From the NCBI RefSeq assembly GCF_022059845.1, contig NZ_CP091851.1:2790001-2854000 (forward strand): a DNA stretch of 64,000 nucleotides, read 5' to 3'. The stretch comes from Terrirubrum flagellatum (lineage in GTDB: Bacteria; Pseudomonadota; Alphaproteobacteria; Rhizobiales; Beijerinckiaceae). A program made the position numbers and the translations under genes. This document shows, piece after piece, positions 17,114 through 27,610 of this stretch. The notes under the pieces are model-generated. The model saw only the letters and a program-made list of their open reading frames with translations. It did not search any database and was not told the DNA's origin. Every line of letters starts with the position of its first letter. The stretch's first letter is position 1.

Positions 17114-17139
17114 AGGGGCAAGAATTTCGAGGGGCTGTC

Positions 17140-17619
17140 ATGAATTCAACCACAGGCCGCAAGGTTGATCCTGCGCCGCTGATCGTCGGCGTCGCGCTGC
17201 TGATCATTGCCGGCGTCGTCTATTGGGACGCGACGAACATCACGCGCAGCGTCAATTACGGGATGGGGCCGCAGGTCATCCCGGAAGTCGTCGCGGGCTT
17301 CGTCGCGCTGCTCGGCCTCGCCCATCTCGTCGTCGCGCTCCGAAGCGGATTCAATCTCGAGCCGGAAGCCATTGATCCCAAAGCGATCGGCTGGATTCTC
17401 TTCGGCCTCATTTTCCTGATCGCCAGCGTCCCGCTCAACATCGGCTTCATCATCGCCATGACCGTGCTGTTCGCCTCGACGGCGCGGGCCTTCGGCCGCA
17501 CGGAGATTGTCGTCGATCTCGCCATCGGCTTCATCACGGGGACGGTGATCTATGTGATCTTCACCAAGCTGCTCACGCTCGGCCTGCCCCAGGGCCCGCT
17601 TGAAAAGCTGATCGGCTGA
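17140..17619 (+). CDS. tctB: tripartite tricarboxylate transporter small permease
   Basis: 159 residues with four hydrophobic segments (about 13-30, 45-65, 83-110, 122-145), as in the TctB family; [20 protein letters not shown] is the characteristic N-terminal loop and helix. Start ATG 17140 follows GAGGGG. The tctA start lies 10 bp after its stop. Confidence 0.93.
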   Translation: MNSTTGRKVDPAPLIVGVALLIIAGVVYWDATNITRSVNYGMGPQVIPEVVAGFVALLGLAHLVVALRSGFNLEPEAIDPKAIGWILFGLIFLIASVPLNIGFIIAMTVLFASTARAFGRTEIVVDLAIGFITGTVIYVIFTKLLTLGLPQGPLEKLIG

Positions 17620-17629
17620 GGCGCGCGCC

Positions 17630-19129
<1,500 letters not shown>

Positions 19130-19231
19130 TGAGCCGGTTTGAGAAACTGATTCAGGTCGTTCGCGATCTGAATCAGGCGACGCCAGCAAACTGTTGACGC
19201 GGAATCGGTTTCTTCGTTCCACCCCAAAAGA

Positions 19232-19253
19232 AAAGCGCCGCTTCCGCGGCGCT
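19232..19253. terminator. bidirectional intrinsic terminator
   Basis: AAGCGCCGC and GCGGCGCTT form a tight stem-loop. The minus-strand exit reads TTTTCTTTT, making a strong terminator for the DUF2059 gene; the plus-strand exit (CTTGATT) is weaker but lies 100 bp after tctA. Confidence 0.8.
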
Positions 19254-19279
19254 TCTTGATTCGCAGTGCGCGGCTGCGA

Positions 19280-19816
19280 TCAGAGATCGTGGCCCTTCTT
19301 CTTCATCTCGGCGCGCACCTTCTCGATCACGAATTGATTGAGAGCGCCGATCCAGGGCTGGATCTGGCCGAAATATTCATTGATCGCCTCGGGCTGCTCG
19401 CGCGTGTATTTGATCCCGATCGGCGACTGCAGGAATTTCATCAGCTCCGCGATTTCGGCCTCGCTGAAGCGCTTGGCGAAAGCGCGCGCGCCGACATCGA
19501 TGATCTCCTCGCGCTTGGCGGCGATGTCGGGATTCATCGAAACCAGCACCTGCTTGAGGTCGTTCGCCAGTTCGGGACGCGTCTGGGTGAAGGTCGCGAG
19601 CACCTGAAGCTGCATCTCGTCGAGCACGGCCTTGATCGGATCGTCGAACTTCATCTGCAGCGCGAGCGCCCGGGCGGCGGCCAGATGCGACGGCGAGATC
19701 GCCGGCTGGGCCGGAGCGGCGGGAGCCGGAGCGGCCGGCTGCTGCGCGTTGACGCCGGCGGCGAAACCCGTCGCCAGCAGGGCGGCGAGGCCCACGGCGC
19801 GCATCGTCATCTTCAT
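19280..19816 (-). CDS. DUF2059 family secreted protein
   Basis: 178 residues. Signal peptide ending GVNAQ, an Ala/Pro linker (QPAAPAPAAPAQPA), then an all-helical domain with REEIIDVGARAFAKRFSEAEI and the family-typical AELMKFLQSPIGIKY (FY.SP.G.K motif). The domain is widespread in proteobacterial periplasmic proteins and of unknown function. ATG 19816 has AGAGGA seven bases upstream, better placed than a start ten codons earlier. Confidence 0.88.
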   Translation of the reverse strand: MKMTMRAVGLAALLATGFAAGVNAQQPAAPAPAAPAQPAISPSHLAAARALALQMKFDDPIKAVLDEMQLQVLATFTQTRPELANDLKQVLVSMNPDIAAKREEIIDVGARAFAKRFSEAEIAELMKFLQSPIGIKYTREQPEAINEYFGQIQPWIGALNQFVIEKVRAEMKKKGHDL

Positions 19817-19840
19817 GTGCAATCCTCTCAAACACTCCAA

Positions 19841-19942
19841 GATCACGCCCCGCCTTGATCGAGCCAGTCAATCGACGGAAGCGTGATCGGTCCCAAAAGC
19901 CGAGAGCATGGCTCCCGCGAAACCGGTTCGCGCCCTGCTCTA
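19841..19942 (+). repeat. composite two-palindrome repeat, copy 3 (degenerate)
   Basis: GATCACG...GCGTGATC (19841-19888) is a diverged palindrome B, and AGAGCATGGC...CCTGCTCT (19903-19941) a shortened palindrome A that keeps the AACCGGTT core. The final CTA of the element (19940-19942) is the complement of the rpiA TAG stop codon, so the element ends exactly on that gene. Confidence 0.75.
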
Positions 19943-20644
19943 GTCGAGCGATCCCAAAACCTCAACGCCGGCGGCGCCAGCCACGATCACGCCGGCGCAC
20001 AAGCCGATGAACAGCCCATGCTCGACGACGCCGGGAACCTGGGTCAGCGCCAGGGCGAGCATCCCTGGGTCGGGAATGCGCCCAAAATGCGCATCGAGGA
20101 TGAGATGCTGCTCGTCGGTGATGAAATCCGTCCCGTCGGCCCGGCGACGCAAGATCAGATCGCCCCGGCAGCCGACTGAAGCCGCCGCAGCCGTGATCCG
20201 GCGCCTCGTCGATTCAACGCCAAACCGGACGACCTCGATCGGCAGCGGAAAGGCGCCCAGCATCGCGACCTTCTTGCTGGCGTCGGCGATGACGATCAGC
20301 CGCCGGCTTGACGCCGCGACCATCTTTTCGCGCAGATGCGCCCCGCCGCCGCCCTTCACCAGATTGAGCGCGCCGTCGATTTCGTCAGCCCCGTCGATGG
20401 TCAGATCGAGCTCCGGGGTCTCATCGAGCGTCGTCAGGGGAATGGCGAGGCTCTCGGCCTGACGCCGGGTCTCCTCGGACGTCGGCACGCAGATGAGGCG
20501 CGCGCCCCGCCTGACCCGCTCGCCGACGAAATCGACGAAATGCCGGGCGGTCGAGCCGGTGCCGAGCCCGAGCTTCATCCCGTCTCGGACAAGCTCCGCG
20601 GCGCGCTCGGCGGCGTCGCGCTTCAGCGAATCAGGCGTCGACAT
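19940..20644 (-). CDS. rpiA: ribose-5-phosphate isomerase A
   Basis: 234 residues catalysing ribose-5-phosphate/ribulose-5-phosphate interconversion in the pentose phosphate pathway. Signatures: [14 protein letters not shown] (phosphate loop), [41 protein letters not shown] (quoted here in two parts: [11 protein letters not shown] and [13 protein letters not shown]) and [12 protein letters not shown]. Its stop codon lies within the end of repeat copy 3, which may have supplied or replaced the original stop. Confidence 0.96.
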   Translation of the reverse strand: MSTPDSLKRDAAERAAELVRDGMKLGLGTGSTARHFVDFVGERVRRGARLICVPTSEETRRQAESLAIPLTTLDETPELDLTIDGADEIDGALNLVKGGGGAHLREKMVAASSRRLIVIADASKKVAMLGAFPLPIEVVRFGVESTRRRITAAAASVGCRGDLILRRRADGTDFITDEQHLILDAHFGRIPDPGMLALALTQVPGVVEHGLFIGLCAGVIVAGAAGVEVLGSLD

Positions 20645-20892
20645 CTCGGGACCTTTGCGTGCAAATGCAGGGGCGTCCGGCCCCTATCGACCGCCGACGC
20701 CCAGAGCAATGCCGGAAAGTGCGCCAGAGCACGCCGAGAGATGTTGCCGCCGCGCAACTCTTGGCGCGAACACGGTTTTGTGTTGGCTGAAATGCGGCGC
20801 GGCGCATTGAAGCCTTTACGATTGTCGAGCATCGTCGCGCGGAATCAGCGGCTTACCCTGCGTGCAGCGCGCATGGGCCGTCCAACCTGGAG

Positions 20893-21483
20893 ATGAGTGC
20901 CCACATGCGTTTGACGTCGTTCGTTCTCGCAGGCGTGATGGCGTTGGCGGGCTTCGCCGCGACATCAGCGTCGGCCTATGAGCTTGATATCCTCACCGGC
21001 AAGCCGCTGACCGTCAGCGCCGAGGCGCGCGCAGCCGTCACGCCGATTCCGCGCGAGGAGATCAGCTACACCGGCCGCGGCGCGCCCGGTTCGATCCTGA
21101 TCAACACCAGCGAACGGCGTCTGTATTATATCCTCGGCAACGGCAAGGCCGTTCGCTACGGCATCGGCGTCGGCCGCCCCGGCTTCGAGTGGGCCGGCAC
21201 GAACCGCATCAGCCGCAAGGCGGAGTGGCCGGAGTGGACCCCGCCGCCGCAGATGCTGAAGCGCCGTCCCGACCTGCCGCGCCATATGAAGGGCGGCGAG
21301 GACAACCCGCTCGGCGCTCGCGCCATGTATCTCGGTTCGACCCTATTCCGCATCCATGGCTCGAACGAGCCGGAGACGATCGGCCAGGCCGTGTCGTCGG
21401 GCTGCATCCGCATGACCAACGAGGACGTCATCGACCTCTATGAGCGGGCCAAGGTCGGCACGATGGTCACCGTCGTCCGCTGA
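20893..21483 (+). CDS. L,D-transpeptidase, YkuD domain
   Basis: 196 residues. Signal peptide (MRLTSFVLAGVMALAG... cleaved near SASA), then a YkuD catalytic domain: ILINTSERRLYYILG, YGIGVGRPGFEW and the active site FRIHGSNEPETIGQAVSSGC followed by IRMTN. His and Cys of the HGS and SSGCIRM motifs are present. It makes 3-3 peptidoglycan crosslinks or anchors outer-membrane proteins to peptidoglycan, both known in this order. GGAG abuts ATG 20893; ATG 20905, starting directly at the signal peptide, is an equally possible start. Confidence 0.93.
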   Translation: MSAHMRLTSFVLAGVMALAGFAATSASAYELDILTGKPLTVSAEARAAVTPIPREEISYTGRGAPGSILINTSERRLYYILGNGKAVRYGIGVGRPGFEWAGTNRISRKAEWPEWTPPPQMLKRRPDLPRHMKGGEDNPLGARAMYLGSTLFRIHGSNEPETIGQAVSSGCIRMTNEDVIDLYERAKVGTMVTVVR

Positions 21484-21501
21484 TCGAAGCGGCAAGTTTC
21501 A

Positions 21502-21534
21502 AAGGGCCGGCCTTCGCGCCGGCCCTTTTTGTTT
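21502..21534 (+). terminator. strong intrinsic terminator after the L,D-transpeptidase gene
   Basis: AAGGGCCGGC pairs with GCCGGCCCTT around a short TTCGC loop and runs straight into TTTTTGTTT. The stem starts 19 bases after the stop codon. Confidence 0.92.
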
Positions 21535-21591
21535 GCGCGGTTGCGCGCGAGCCGCGGCGCCGATAGCCCCTCTCCGCTCAGGAGAAGGCCC

Positions 21592-23100
21592 TTGGCGAAC
21601 GCCGCAATTCCCGCCGCCGAACATTCAGGCGTCGCCCGGCTGACCGCCGGCGTCGGCTTCTGGCTTGGCCTGCATGTCATCGCCTGGACGATCTATGCGA
21701 CGCTGAGCAACGGGCCCGCCGACATCCATCACGACATGGCGGAGGCCTACGCCTGGGGTCGTGAATTCCAGCTCGGCTATTTCAAGCACCCGCCCTTCTG
21801 GGCCTGGGTCGCCGGCCTGTGGTTCGCGGTCATGCCGCGCGCCGACTGGGCCTTCTATCTCCTGAGCATGATCAATGCTGCGGTCGGGCTTGCCGGCGTC
21901 TGGCTGATCGCGGGACGGCTGATCAGCGATCGCGCGACGCGACTGGCGGCGGTGCTGCTGCTCGAATTCGTCCCCTTCTATCACTTCCTCGGCTTCAAAT
22001 TTAACGCCAACACCATCCTGATCTCGCTCTGGCCCTGGGCGATCTATTTCTTTCTCCGCACGATCGAAGAGAAGAGCTGGCGCGTTGCGATCGGCCTTGG
22101 CCTCGTCGCCGGCCTCGGCCTGCTCTCCAAATACTATTTCGCCATCCTGCTCGCGAGCTTTGGTCTCGCCGCTCTGATCGACACGCGGCGATGGGACATC
22201 CTGCGCTCGCCGGCGCCGTGGATCGCGATCGCGGCGATGCTGATCGTCATCGCCCCGCATGTCTGGTGGCTGACTGAGAACGACTACGCGCCATTCAAAT
22301 ACGTCTCGGACACCGCACAGCACGCGCGCGCCTACATCGCGTGGAAGGCTGTGCAATTCGGCTTCGGATGCCTGCTGTTCCACATCGTTGTCATCGGCTT
22401 TCTCGGAGTCTTTTCCGGGGGATCGCGCGGCGCGCTGCTCCGATTCTTCAGCTGGAAGGAATCCTCTCCGCGGCGCCGCTTGCTGCTCGTCGTCGCCTTG
22501 GCGCCGCCCGCGCTGACGATGCTGTCTGCGCTCGTGACGAATGTGAAGATCGACACCAGTTTCGCGATCGGAATCTTTCCGGTCATTCCGCTGCTGCTGC
22601 TCACGACTCCCGGCTACCGCATGGCGGAGCGCGCGCCGGATTATCTGCGCGCCGGTGTGATTGGGCTGATGGCGGTGATGCTGATCGCGTCGCCCGTGAT
22701 CGGCTATGTCCGTTTCGCGCGTCACGCCGATAGGTCGGACGAGCCGCGGCTGGAAGCGGCGCGCGAGGCCGAGGCGATCTTCCTGCGCGAATTCAACCGT
22801 CCGCTTCGAATCGTCGCCGGTTCGTGGCCCTACGCCGACGAGACGCCCTTTTATGCGCGCGGTCCAGTTTCGCAGTTCATCGATTTCTCGTTCGCGCGGG
22901 CGCCCTGGATTACGCCGGAGCGATTGGCGCGCGAAGGCGCCGCGGCGATCTGCATCGCCGACGACGCCGGCTGCCGCGCCTCTGCGCAGGCCGCCCTGAC
23001 CGGCCCGCTGCGCGAAGCCGCGATGACCGTCCGCAAGCGCTCCCTCGGGCGCGAGGGACGCGAAGTGAGGCTCACCCTGCTGATGCAGGCGCCGCGCTAG
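21592..23100 (+). CDS. GT39-type glycosyltransferase, integral membrane
   Basis: 502 residues with about ten membrane helices. ADIHHDMAEAYAWGREFQLGY (DxxEAxxW type; first 20 residues shown by ADIHHDMAEAYAW) and KHPPFWAW are the conserved acidic loop and HPP motif of ArnT/PMT-like glycosyltransferases that use polyprenyl-linked sugars; GLSKYYF-like segments follow. A TTG at 21592, seven bases after AGGAG, is the best start. A longer frame from 21529 would begin inside the terminator. It probably decorates lipid A, glycan or protein; the acceptor cannot be read from the sequence. Confidence 0.87.
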   Translation: MANAAIPAAEHSGVARLTAGVGFWLGLHVIAWTIYATLSNGPADIHHDMAEAYAWGREFQLGYFKHPPFWAWVAGLWFAVMPRADWAFYLLSMINAAVGLAGVWLIAGRLISDRATRLAAVLLLEFVPFYHFLGFKFNANTILISLWPWAIYFFLRTIEEKSWRVAIGLGLVAGLGLLSKYYFAILLASFGLAALIDTRRWDILRSPAPWIAIAAMLIVIAPHVWWLTENDYAPFKYVSDTAQHARAYIAWKAVQFGFGCLLFHIVVIGFLGVFSGGSRGALLRFFSWKESSPRRRLLLVVALAPPALTMLSALVTNVKIDTSFAIGIFPVIPLLLLTTPGYRMAERAPDYLRAGVIGLMAVMLIASPVIGYVRFARHADRSDEPRLEAAREAEAIFLREFNRPLRIVAGSWPYADETPFYARGPVSQFIDFSFARAPWITPERLAREGAAAICIADDAGCRASAQAALTGPLREAAMTVRKRSLGREGREVRLTLLMQAPR

Positions 23101-23477
23101 GCGCCGCGGCGGGCCGGCGGATCGCGGGTGAGCCCCTTCGATTTGAGTTCGTCGAGATAGGCGCCCCAGTTCCGGCGCCAGTCGGCGCCCAGCCCATAGA
23201 GGAAGTCCCAGCCATAGATGCCGGTGTCGTGCATGTCGTCGAAGCGCAGCTTCACGGCGTAGTTGCCGATGGGATCGATCGCCAGAATCGTCACATTCCG
23301 CTTGCCGCCGACAGTCTGGCGCTGGTCCGGCGAATGGCCTTGCACCTCGGCGGACGGGCTCATCACCCGGAGATATTCGGCGCTCAGCTCGAAGCGGCCA
23401 CCATCCTCGAACGCGACCGTCAGCGTGCGTTTGTCCGGAGAAAGCCGCAATTCGGTCGGCCAGCGCGTCTGAACCAT
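23097..23477 (-). CDS. DUF971 domain protein
   Basis: 126 residues matching the gamma-butyrobetaine hydroxylase-like N-terminal domain (DUF971): WPTELRLSPDKRTLTVAFEDG, LSAEYLRVMSPSAEVQGH and YGWDFLYGLG. Small stand-alone versions often sit near Mrp/Fe-S or molybdenum cofactor genes; here it is divergent from moaA. Its TAG stop shares the CTAG palindrome with the stop of the convergent GT39 gene. Start 23477 follows GGGAAG by nine bases; ATG 23504 is possible. Confidence 0.85.
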   Translation of the reverse strand: MVQTRWPTELRLSPDKRTLTVAFEDGGRFELSAEYLRVMSPSAEVQGHSPDQRQTVGGKRNVTILAIDPIGNYAVKLRFDDMHDTGIYGWDFLYGLGADWRRNWGAYLDELKSKGLTRDPPARRGA

Positions 23478-23503
23478 GTCGCCATCGCTTCCCTGCCGGC
23501 GCA

Positions 23504-23554
23504 TTGACCCGCCCGGCCGCACTCCCGATATAGTCGACGAAGCGATATAGTCGA
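23504..23554 (+). promoter_or_regulatory. candidate moaA promoter with duplicated -10 region
   Basis: TTGACC at 23504-23509 is followed 19 bases later by TATAGT (23529-23534). CGATATAGTCGA occurs twice, at 23526-23537 and 23543-23554, with a 17-bp period, just before ATG 23562. No Shine-Dalgarno is visible, so a very short or absent leader is possible. Confidence 0.4.
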
Positions 23555-23561
23555 AGTCTCC

Positions 23562-24593
23562 ATGGACCAAGCGACGCCCATCCTCCTTGCCGACCCCCGC
23601 CCACTGGTCGACCCGTTCCAGCGGACGATCTCCTATCTGCGCGTGTCGGTGACGGATCGCTGCGACTTCCGCTGCGTCTACTGCATGTCGGAAGACATGA
23701 CCTTCCTGCCGAAGCGCGACCTGCTGACCCTGGAGGAGCTCGACCGTCTCTGCTCGATCTTCATCGGACGCGGTGTGCGCAAGCTGAGATTGACCGGCGG
23801 CGAGCCGCTGGTGCGGCGGGACATCATAACCCTGTTCCGCTCGCTCTCGCGTCATCTCGACAGCGGCGCACTCGAAGAGCTCACCGTCACCACCAACGGA
23901 TCGCAGCTCGCGAAATATGCCGCGGACCTCGCCGCCTGCGGCGTCAAGCGCATCAACGTCTCGCTCGACACGCTCGATCCCGACAAGTTCCGCAAGATCA
24001 CGCGCTGGGGCGATCTCAATCAGGTGATGCGCGGGATCGATGCGGCGCAGGCGGCCGGCCTCAAGATCAAGATCAACGCGGTGGCGCTGAAAGGCGTCAA
24101 CGAGGACGAGTTCGAGAGCCTGATCGATTGGGCGCATGGCCGCGGCATGGACTTGACCTTCATCGAGGTGATGCCGCTCGGCGACATCGAGCCGTCGCGC
24201 ATCGACCAGTTTCTGCCGCTCTCCATGCTGCGCGCGCGGCTGATGGATCGCTACACGCTCGATGAGATCGATTATGCGACGGGCGGCCCAGCGCGCTATG
24301 TGCGCGTGCGCGAGACAGGCGGGCGGCTCGGCTTCATCACGCCGATGACGCATAATTTCTGCGAGAGTTGCAATCGCGTGCGGCTCACCTGCACGGGCAC
24401 GCTCTATATGTGCCTGGGACAGGAGGATGCGGCCGATCTGCGCGCGCCTTTGCGCGCCTCGATGTCGGATGATCCTGTCTCGGATGCGATCGATCGCGCC
24501 ATCCTGCGCAAGCCGCGCGGCCATGACTTCATCATCGATCGCAGAAAGCGCGCGCCCTCCGTCGGGCGCCATATGAGCATGACCGGCGGCTGA
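23562..24593 (+). CDS. moaA: GTP 3',8-cyclase, molybdenum cofactor biosynthesis
   Basis: 343-residue radical SAM enzyme making the first pterin intermediate from GTP. The SAM cluster motif is CDFRCVYC (Cys34, Cys38, Cys41); [14 protein letters not shown] and [14 protein letters not shown] follow; the second cluster ligands appear in [19 protein letters not shown], and the C-terminus carries [11 protein letters not shown], the family's double-Gly tail required for activity. Molybdenum cofactor would serve the hydroxylase at 51.6-54.3 kb. Other moa genes are not in the window. Confidence 0.96.
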   Translation: MDQATPILLADPRPLVDPFQRTISYLRVSVTDRCDFRCVYCMSEDMTFLPKRDLLTLEELDRLCSIFIGRGVRKLRLTGGEPLVRRDIITLFRSLSRHLDSGALEELTVTTNGSQLAKYAADLAACGVKRINVSLDTLDPDKFRKITRWGDLNQVMRGIDAAQAAGLKIKINAVALKGVNEDEFESLIDWAHGRGMDLTFIEVMPLGDIEPSRIDQFLPLSMLRARLMDRYTLDEIDYATGGPARYVRVRETGGRLGFITPMTHNFCESCNRVRLTCTGTLYMCLGQEDAADLRAPLRASMSDDPVSDAIDRAILRKPRGHDFIIDRRKRAPSVGRHMSMTGG

Positions 24594-24615
24594 GCAAAGC
24601 CGCCTCGCTTCAATC

Positions 24616-26409
24616 CTAGATCTGATAGGCGGTGCGCAGACCGCCCCAGTGACGACCGCGCACCACGATCGGCGCGTCGATCTCCTTGAGAAGATCGATG
24701 CGGCCATCGCCCATGTCGCGCGCATAGGTCTGGATCACGAAGGGACGACGGCTGCGCGCGGCGATAATGCCGCTGCGATCATCGAAGATGCGGCGATTGC
24801 GGCAGTTCATCGTGTTCCAAGCGACTTCGCCCGGCCGCTGCGGCTGCGAATAAATGCGGTTGTGGACCGGCAGATAGCCGTTGCGATCGACGCTGGCGCA
24901 GAAGACGATCTGGGAATCAGACGCCAGCGCCGCTTCCTGAATCGGCGGCAGCGTCGTCTCCAGAAACGACAGCGCGCGATTGATGAATTGCGGCGGGCTG
25001 GTGCCGCCAATCAACCTGTAATCGACATCGAACAATTCGTCTTCGGTGATGGTCCGCGACGCAATGCCCTGCTCCAGCGCCTCCGCCACCTTCGCCGCAA
25101 TATTCTGCGTGCGCGTGATCAGCGGGAGATGTTTCGCGATGGCGTCGGCGATGACGCGGCTCAACGCCATCTTTCCACTCTGGTCGATCTGCGAGATGTC
25201 GCAATGGACGCCGAGACCCGTGGTCGAGACGATCCTGGCCGTACAGCGTCCGACGCCAGCCACTTCGAGATCGAGCAAGGCGCCTGCGGGAAGCGGCGTG
25301 CCCGCGACCGGACGCAAGAGAAAGCCGCCCTCGGCGACGTCGACGCTCACCGTCTGCAGCCGCCGCGCGCCGAGATTGATCGTGACCGGCAGCTCGATCG
25401 GCAGACGATCATGGCGACGCCGGTCGCCGAATTCGGTCTGACGGATCACTGAAACGAAACGACGCGCCAGCGTCTCGATGTCCTGCTGGATCTGCGACAC
25501 AACCGAGGCGGCGATCGACGTGCGGGCGACGCCCTGCTCGGAATCGCGGGAGATGAGATCGGCCAGTCCGCCGACCTGATCGACGAAAGCCGATGTTTCG
25601 TTGGCGCGCCGGGCGAACCCGTTGACCGACGCCACCTGCTCGGTGACCGCCTGCGCGACCGACTCGAAGAGCGGCTGGTTCGCCTGCGTCAGTTCGATGA
25701 TGCCCTCGACGGAGCTGATGGTCGCCGCCGCGGTCTGGCTGCCATGAAGCGCCTTGCGGCGAATTTCCTCGGCGGCGCGCCCTGTCGCCTGGGCGAGCGC
25801 CTTCACCTCGCCGGCGACCACTGCGAAGCCCCTGCCCGCCTCGCCGGCGCGCGCCGCCTCGATCGTGGCGTTGAGAGCGAGCAGGTTGGTTTGCTGCGCG
25901 ATCTTGCCGATCGAGCCGACCATGGCGTCGATCTGGGCTGTGGCGTCCCCGAGCGCAGCCAGCGCCGATCGCACCGCGTTCGCGGCATTGGCGATCTTGT
26001 CCGACTGCGAGGCCGCGCGCTCGACGATATTCGCGATCTCGTGGGCCGTGCTCGCCATCTGGTCCGAGTTGCGCGCGAGTTCATTGGCGCCTTCGGCGGC
26101 CGCGCCGGTCGCTTCCCTGAGCTCGGCGCTGCGGTTATGCGCGGCGTTCATCGCCTCGGCGAGCGACTCGGCCGAGGCGCGCGTCTCCTCGACCTTCGAT
26201 GCGACGCTGCGAATGGCGCGCGCCACGTCGACCTCGATCAGGTCAAGTGTTTCGGAGAACAGCGTGTCGCGGGCGTTCTCGCGCTCCTCGGCGCTTGAGG
26301 ATTCGGCGGGTTGCGCGGCTGGAACAGCCGTGAGGAGCGGCGCTGCGCTCTCAAGATCGGGCGCCGTGGCCCGCCGCCTGCCGGTTATGAAGCGAGCGAG
26401 TCCTAACAC
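24616..26409 (-). CDS. soluble methyl-accepting chemotaxis-type receptor with PilZ domain
   Basis: 597 residues without membrane segments. Residues about 60-320 are a coiled-coil signalling domain with the kinase-contact hairpin tip [20 protein letters not shown] and [19 protein letters not shown] PilZ domain follows (about 330-425), starting with the c-di-GMP-binding [12 protein letters not shown] and [11 protein letters not shown]-terminal domain (about 430-597) contains [16 protein letters not shown] and [15 protein letters not shown], a region that follows or precedes signalling domains in some MCPs. The start is probably GTG 26409, with poor ribosome-site support. A c-di-GMP input to a chemosensory array is the likely role. 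Confidence 0.85.
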   Translation of the reverse strand: MLGLARFITGRRRATAPDLESAAPLLTAVPAAQPAESSSAEERENARDTLFSETLDLIEVDVARAIRSVASKVEETRASAESLAEAMNAAHNRSAELREATGAAAEGANELARNSDQMASTAHEIANIVERAASQSDKIANAANAVRSALAALGDATAQIDAMVGSIGKIAQQTNLLALNATIEAARAGEAGRGFAVVAGEVKALAQATGRAAEEIRRKALHGSQTAAATISSVEGIIELTQANQPLFESVAQAVTEQVASVNGFARRANETSAFVDQVGGLADLISRDSEQGVARTSIAASVVSQIQQDIETLARRFVSVIRQTEFGDRRRHDRLPIELPVTINLGARRLQTVSVDVAEGGFLLRPVAGTPLPAGALLDLEVAGVGRCTARIVSTTGLGVHCDISQIDQSGKMALSRVIADAIAKHLPLITRTQNIAAKVAEALEQGIASRTITEDELFDVDYRLIGGTSPPQFINRALSFLETTLPPIQEAALASDSQIVFCASVDRNGYLPVHNRIYSQPQRPGEVAWNTMNCRNRRIFDDRSGIIAARSRRPFVIQTYARDMGDGRIDLLKEIDAPIVVRGRHWGGLRTAYQI

Positions 26410-26530
26410 CTTGCAGCACCATCGCGATCTGCCTCATTCGTAACCATTCAGGGTTAAGGAATCACTTCGGACGCGCTACAGACGTCAACCATCCCGAACG
26501 ACCGGCCAACCCGGCAAGGCTTCCTCCTCC

Positions 26531-27445
26531 ATGGCGTCTCCCGCCGACAATCGCCGCGGCATCCTCGCGATGCTCGGTTCGGTCGTCGTCTTTCTCATCA
26601 GCGACCTGTGCATTCGCCTTGTTTCGTCGCTTCCGACCGGCGAGATCATGGCGCTGCGCGGCGTGATCGCATCAATCGCCCTTCTGCTCGCCTGCGTCCT
26701 CTCGGGCGCGTTGCGGCGCGCGGGCGATATATTTCGCCCGCTCGTGCTGACGCGCTCCGGGATGGAAATCGCAATCGCCGTGCTGTTCATCAACGCGCTG
26801 CCCTATCTGCCCTTCGCCAACGTCAATGCGACCACGCTGGCGTCTTCGCTCGTTGCGACCGCGATCGCGGCGGTGACGGGCGTCGAGCAGGTGGGAGCGC
26901 GCCGCTGGGCGGCGCTGGCGATCGGCTTTGTCGGCGTCATCATCGTGCTTCGGCCCGACGCGAGCGCGGTCCACCCGGCCGCCATCATGCTCGCCGTCTC
27001 AACCTTCTGCGTCGGAGCGCGCGACGTGCTGACGCGCCGGATCGATCCAAAGACGCCGACCCTGCTGATCTCGCTTGCGAGCACGCTGGCTGTCACGACG
27101 GCGGGATTTCTGATCGGTGCGACGGTCGAAAGGGATTGGCGCTGGCTGACAGCCCACGAGACGATCATGCTCGCGGGCTCCGCCTGCGCGGTCGCGGCCG
27201 GCAACGTCATGATCGTTCATGCGTTCCGGGGGGCCGACGTCGCCGTGGTGGCGCCGTTCCGATACACCTCGCTCGTCTTCGCCATCGTCGCGGGCTTCCT
27301 GATCTGGCGCGAGACGCCCGACGGCTGGAGCCTGCTCGGCGCGCTGCTGATCGTCGGCAGCGGCCTCTACACGATCTGGCGCGAGCGCGTCCGCGCCCAG
27401 CGGGCGGCGATCGCGGCCATGTCGGCTGGCGGCGGCAAGACGTGA
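26531..27445 (+). CDS. DMT-family (EamA) transporter
   Basis: 304 residues with ten hydrophobic segments in two EamA repeats: the first ends in WAALAIGFVGVIIVLRP and the second in LLGALLIVGSGLYTIWRER, the typical helix 5/10 signature. Exporters of amino acids, purines or drugs share this fold; no substrate is indicated. Divergent from the chemoreceptor gene with 121 bp between starts. Confidence 0.9.
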   Translation: MASPADNRRGILAMLGSVVVFLISDLCIRLVSSLPTGEIMALRGVIASIALLLACVLSGALRRAGDIFRPLVLTRSGMEIAIAVLFINALPYLPFANVNATTLASSLVATAIAAVTGVEQVGARRWAALAIGFVGVIIVLRPDASAVHPAAIMLAVSTFCVGARDVLTRRIDPKTPTLLISLASTLAVTTAGFLIGATVERDWRWLTAHETIMLAGSACAVAAGNVMIVHAFRGADVAVVAPFRYTSLVFAIVAGFLIWRETPDGWSLLGALLIVGSGLYTIWRERVRAQRAAIAAMSAGGGKT

Positions 27446-27466
27446 GACCCCAACGTCAACGCGGGC

Positions 27467-27524
27467 GCCAACCGGGGGGACCTGCCTTCAACTTTAGCGT
27501 TGTTACCTTTCGGGACCGGTTGGC
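27467..27524. promoter_or_regulatory. 9-bp inverted repeat upstream of dctQM
   Basis: GCCAACCGG at 27467-27475 is repeated as its exact complement CCGGTTGGC at 27516-27524, 40 bp apart centre-side, 87 bp before the dctQ start. Spacing suits two half-sites bound through DNA looping, or an RNA stem. Confidence 0.45.
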
Positions 27525-27610
27525 AGCATAACTGATCTGCGCTAGCAGCGGCTTGAGCGCGGGCGGCCGTCATATGGCTGCAATCAACAATCACCGCGCC
27601 CAAGGAGGGG

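Noticed and set aside
23478-24725. Long minus-strand extension of the DUF971 gene antisense to moaA
   Set aside because: The extension covers moaA in the wrong strand; the DUF971 domain begins at 23477 with its own start.
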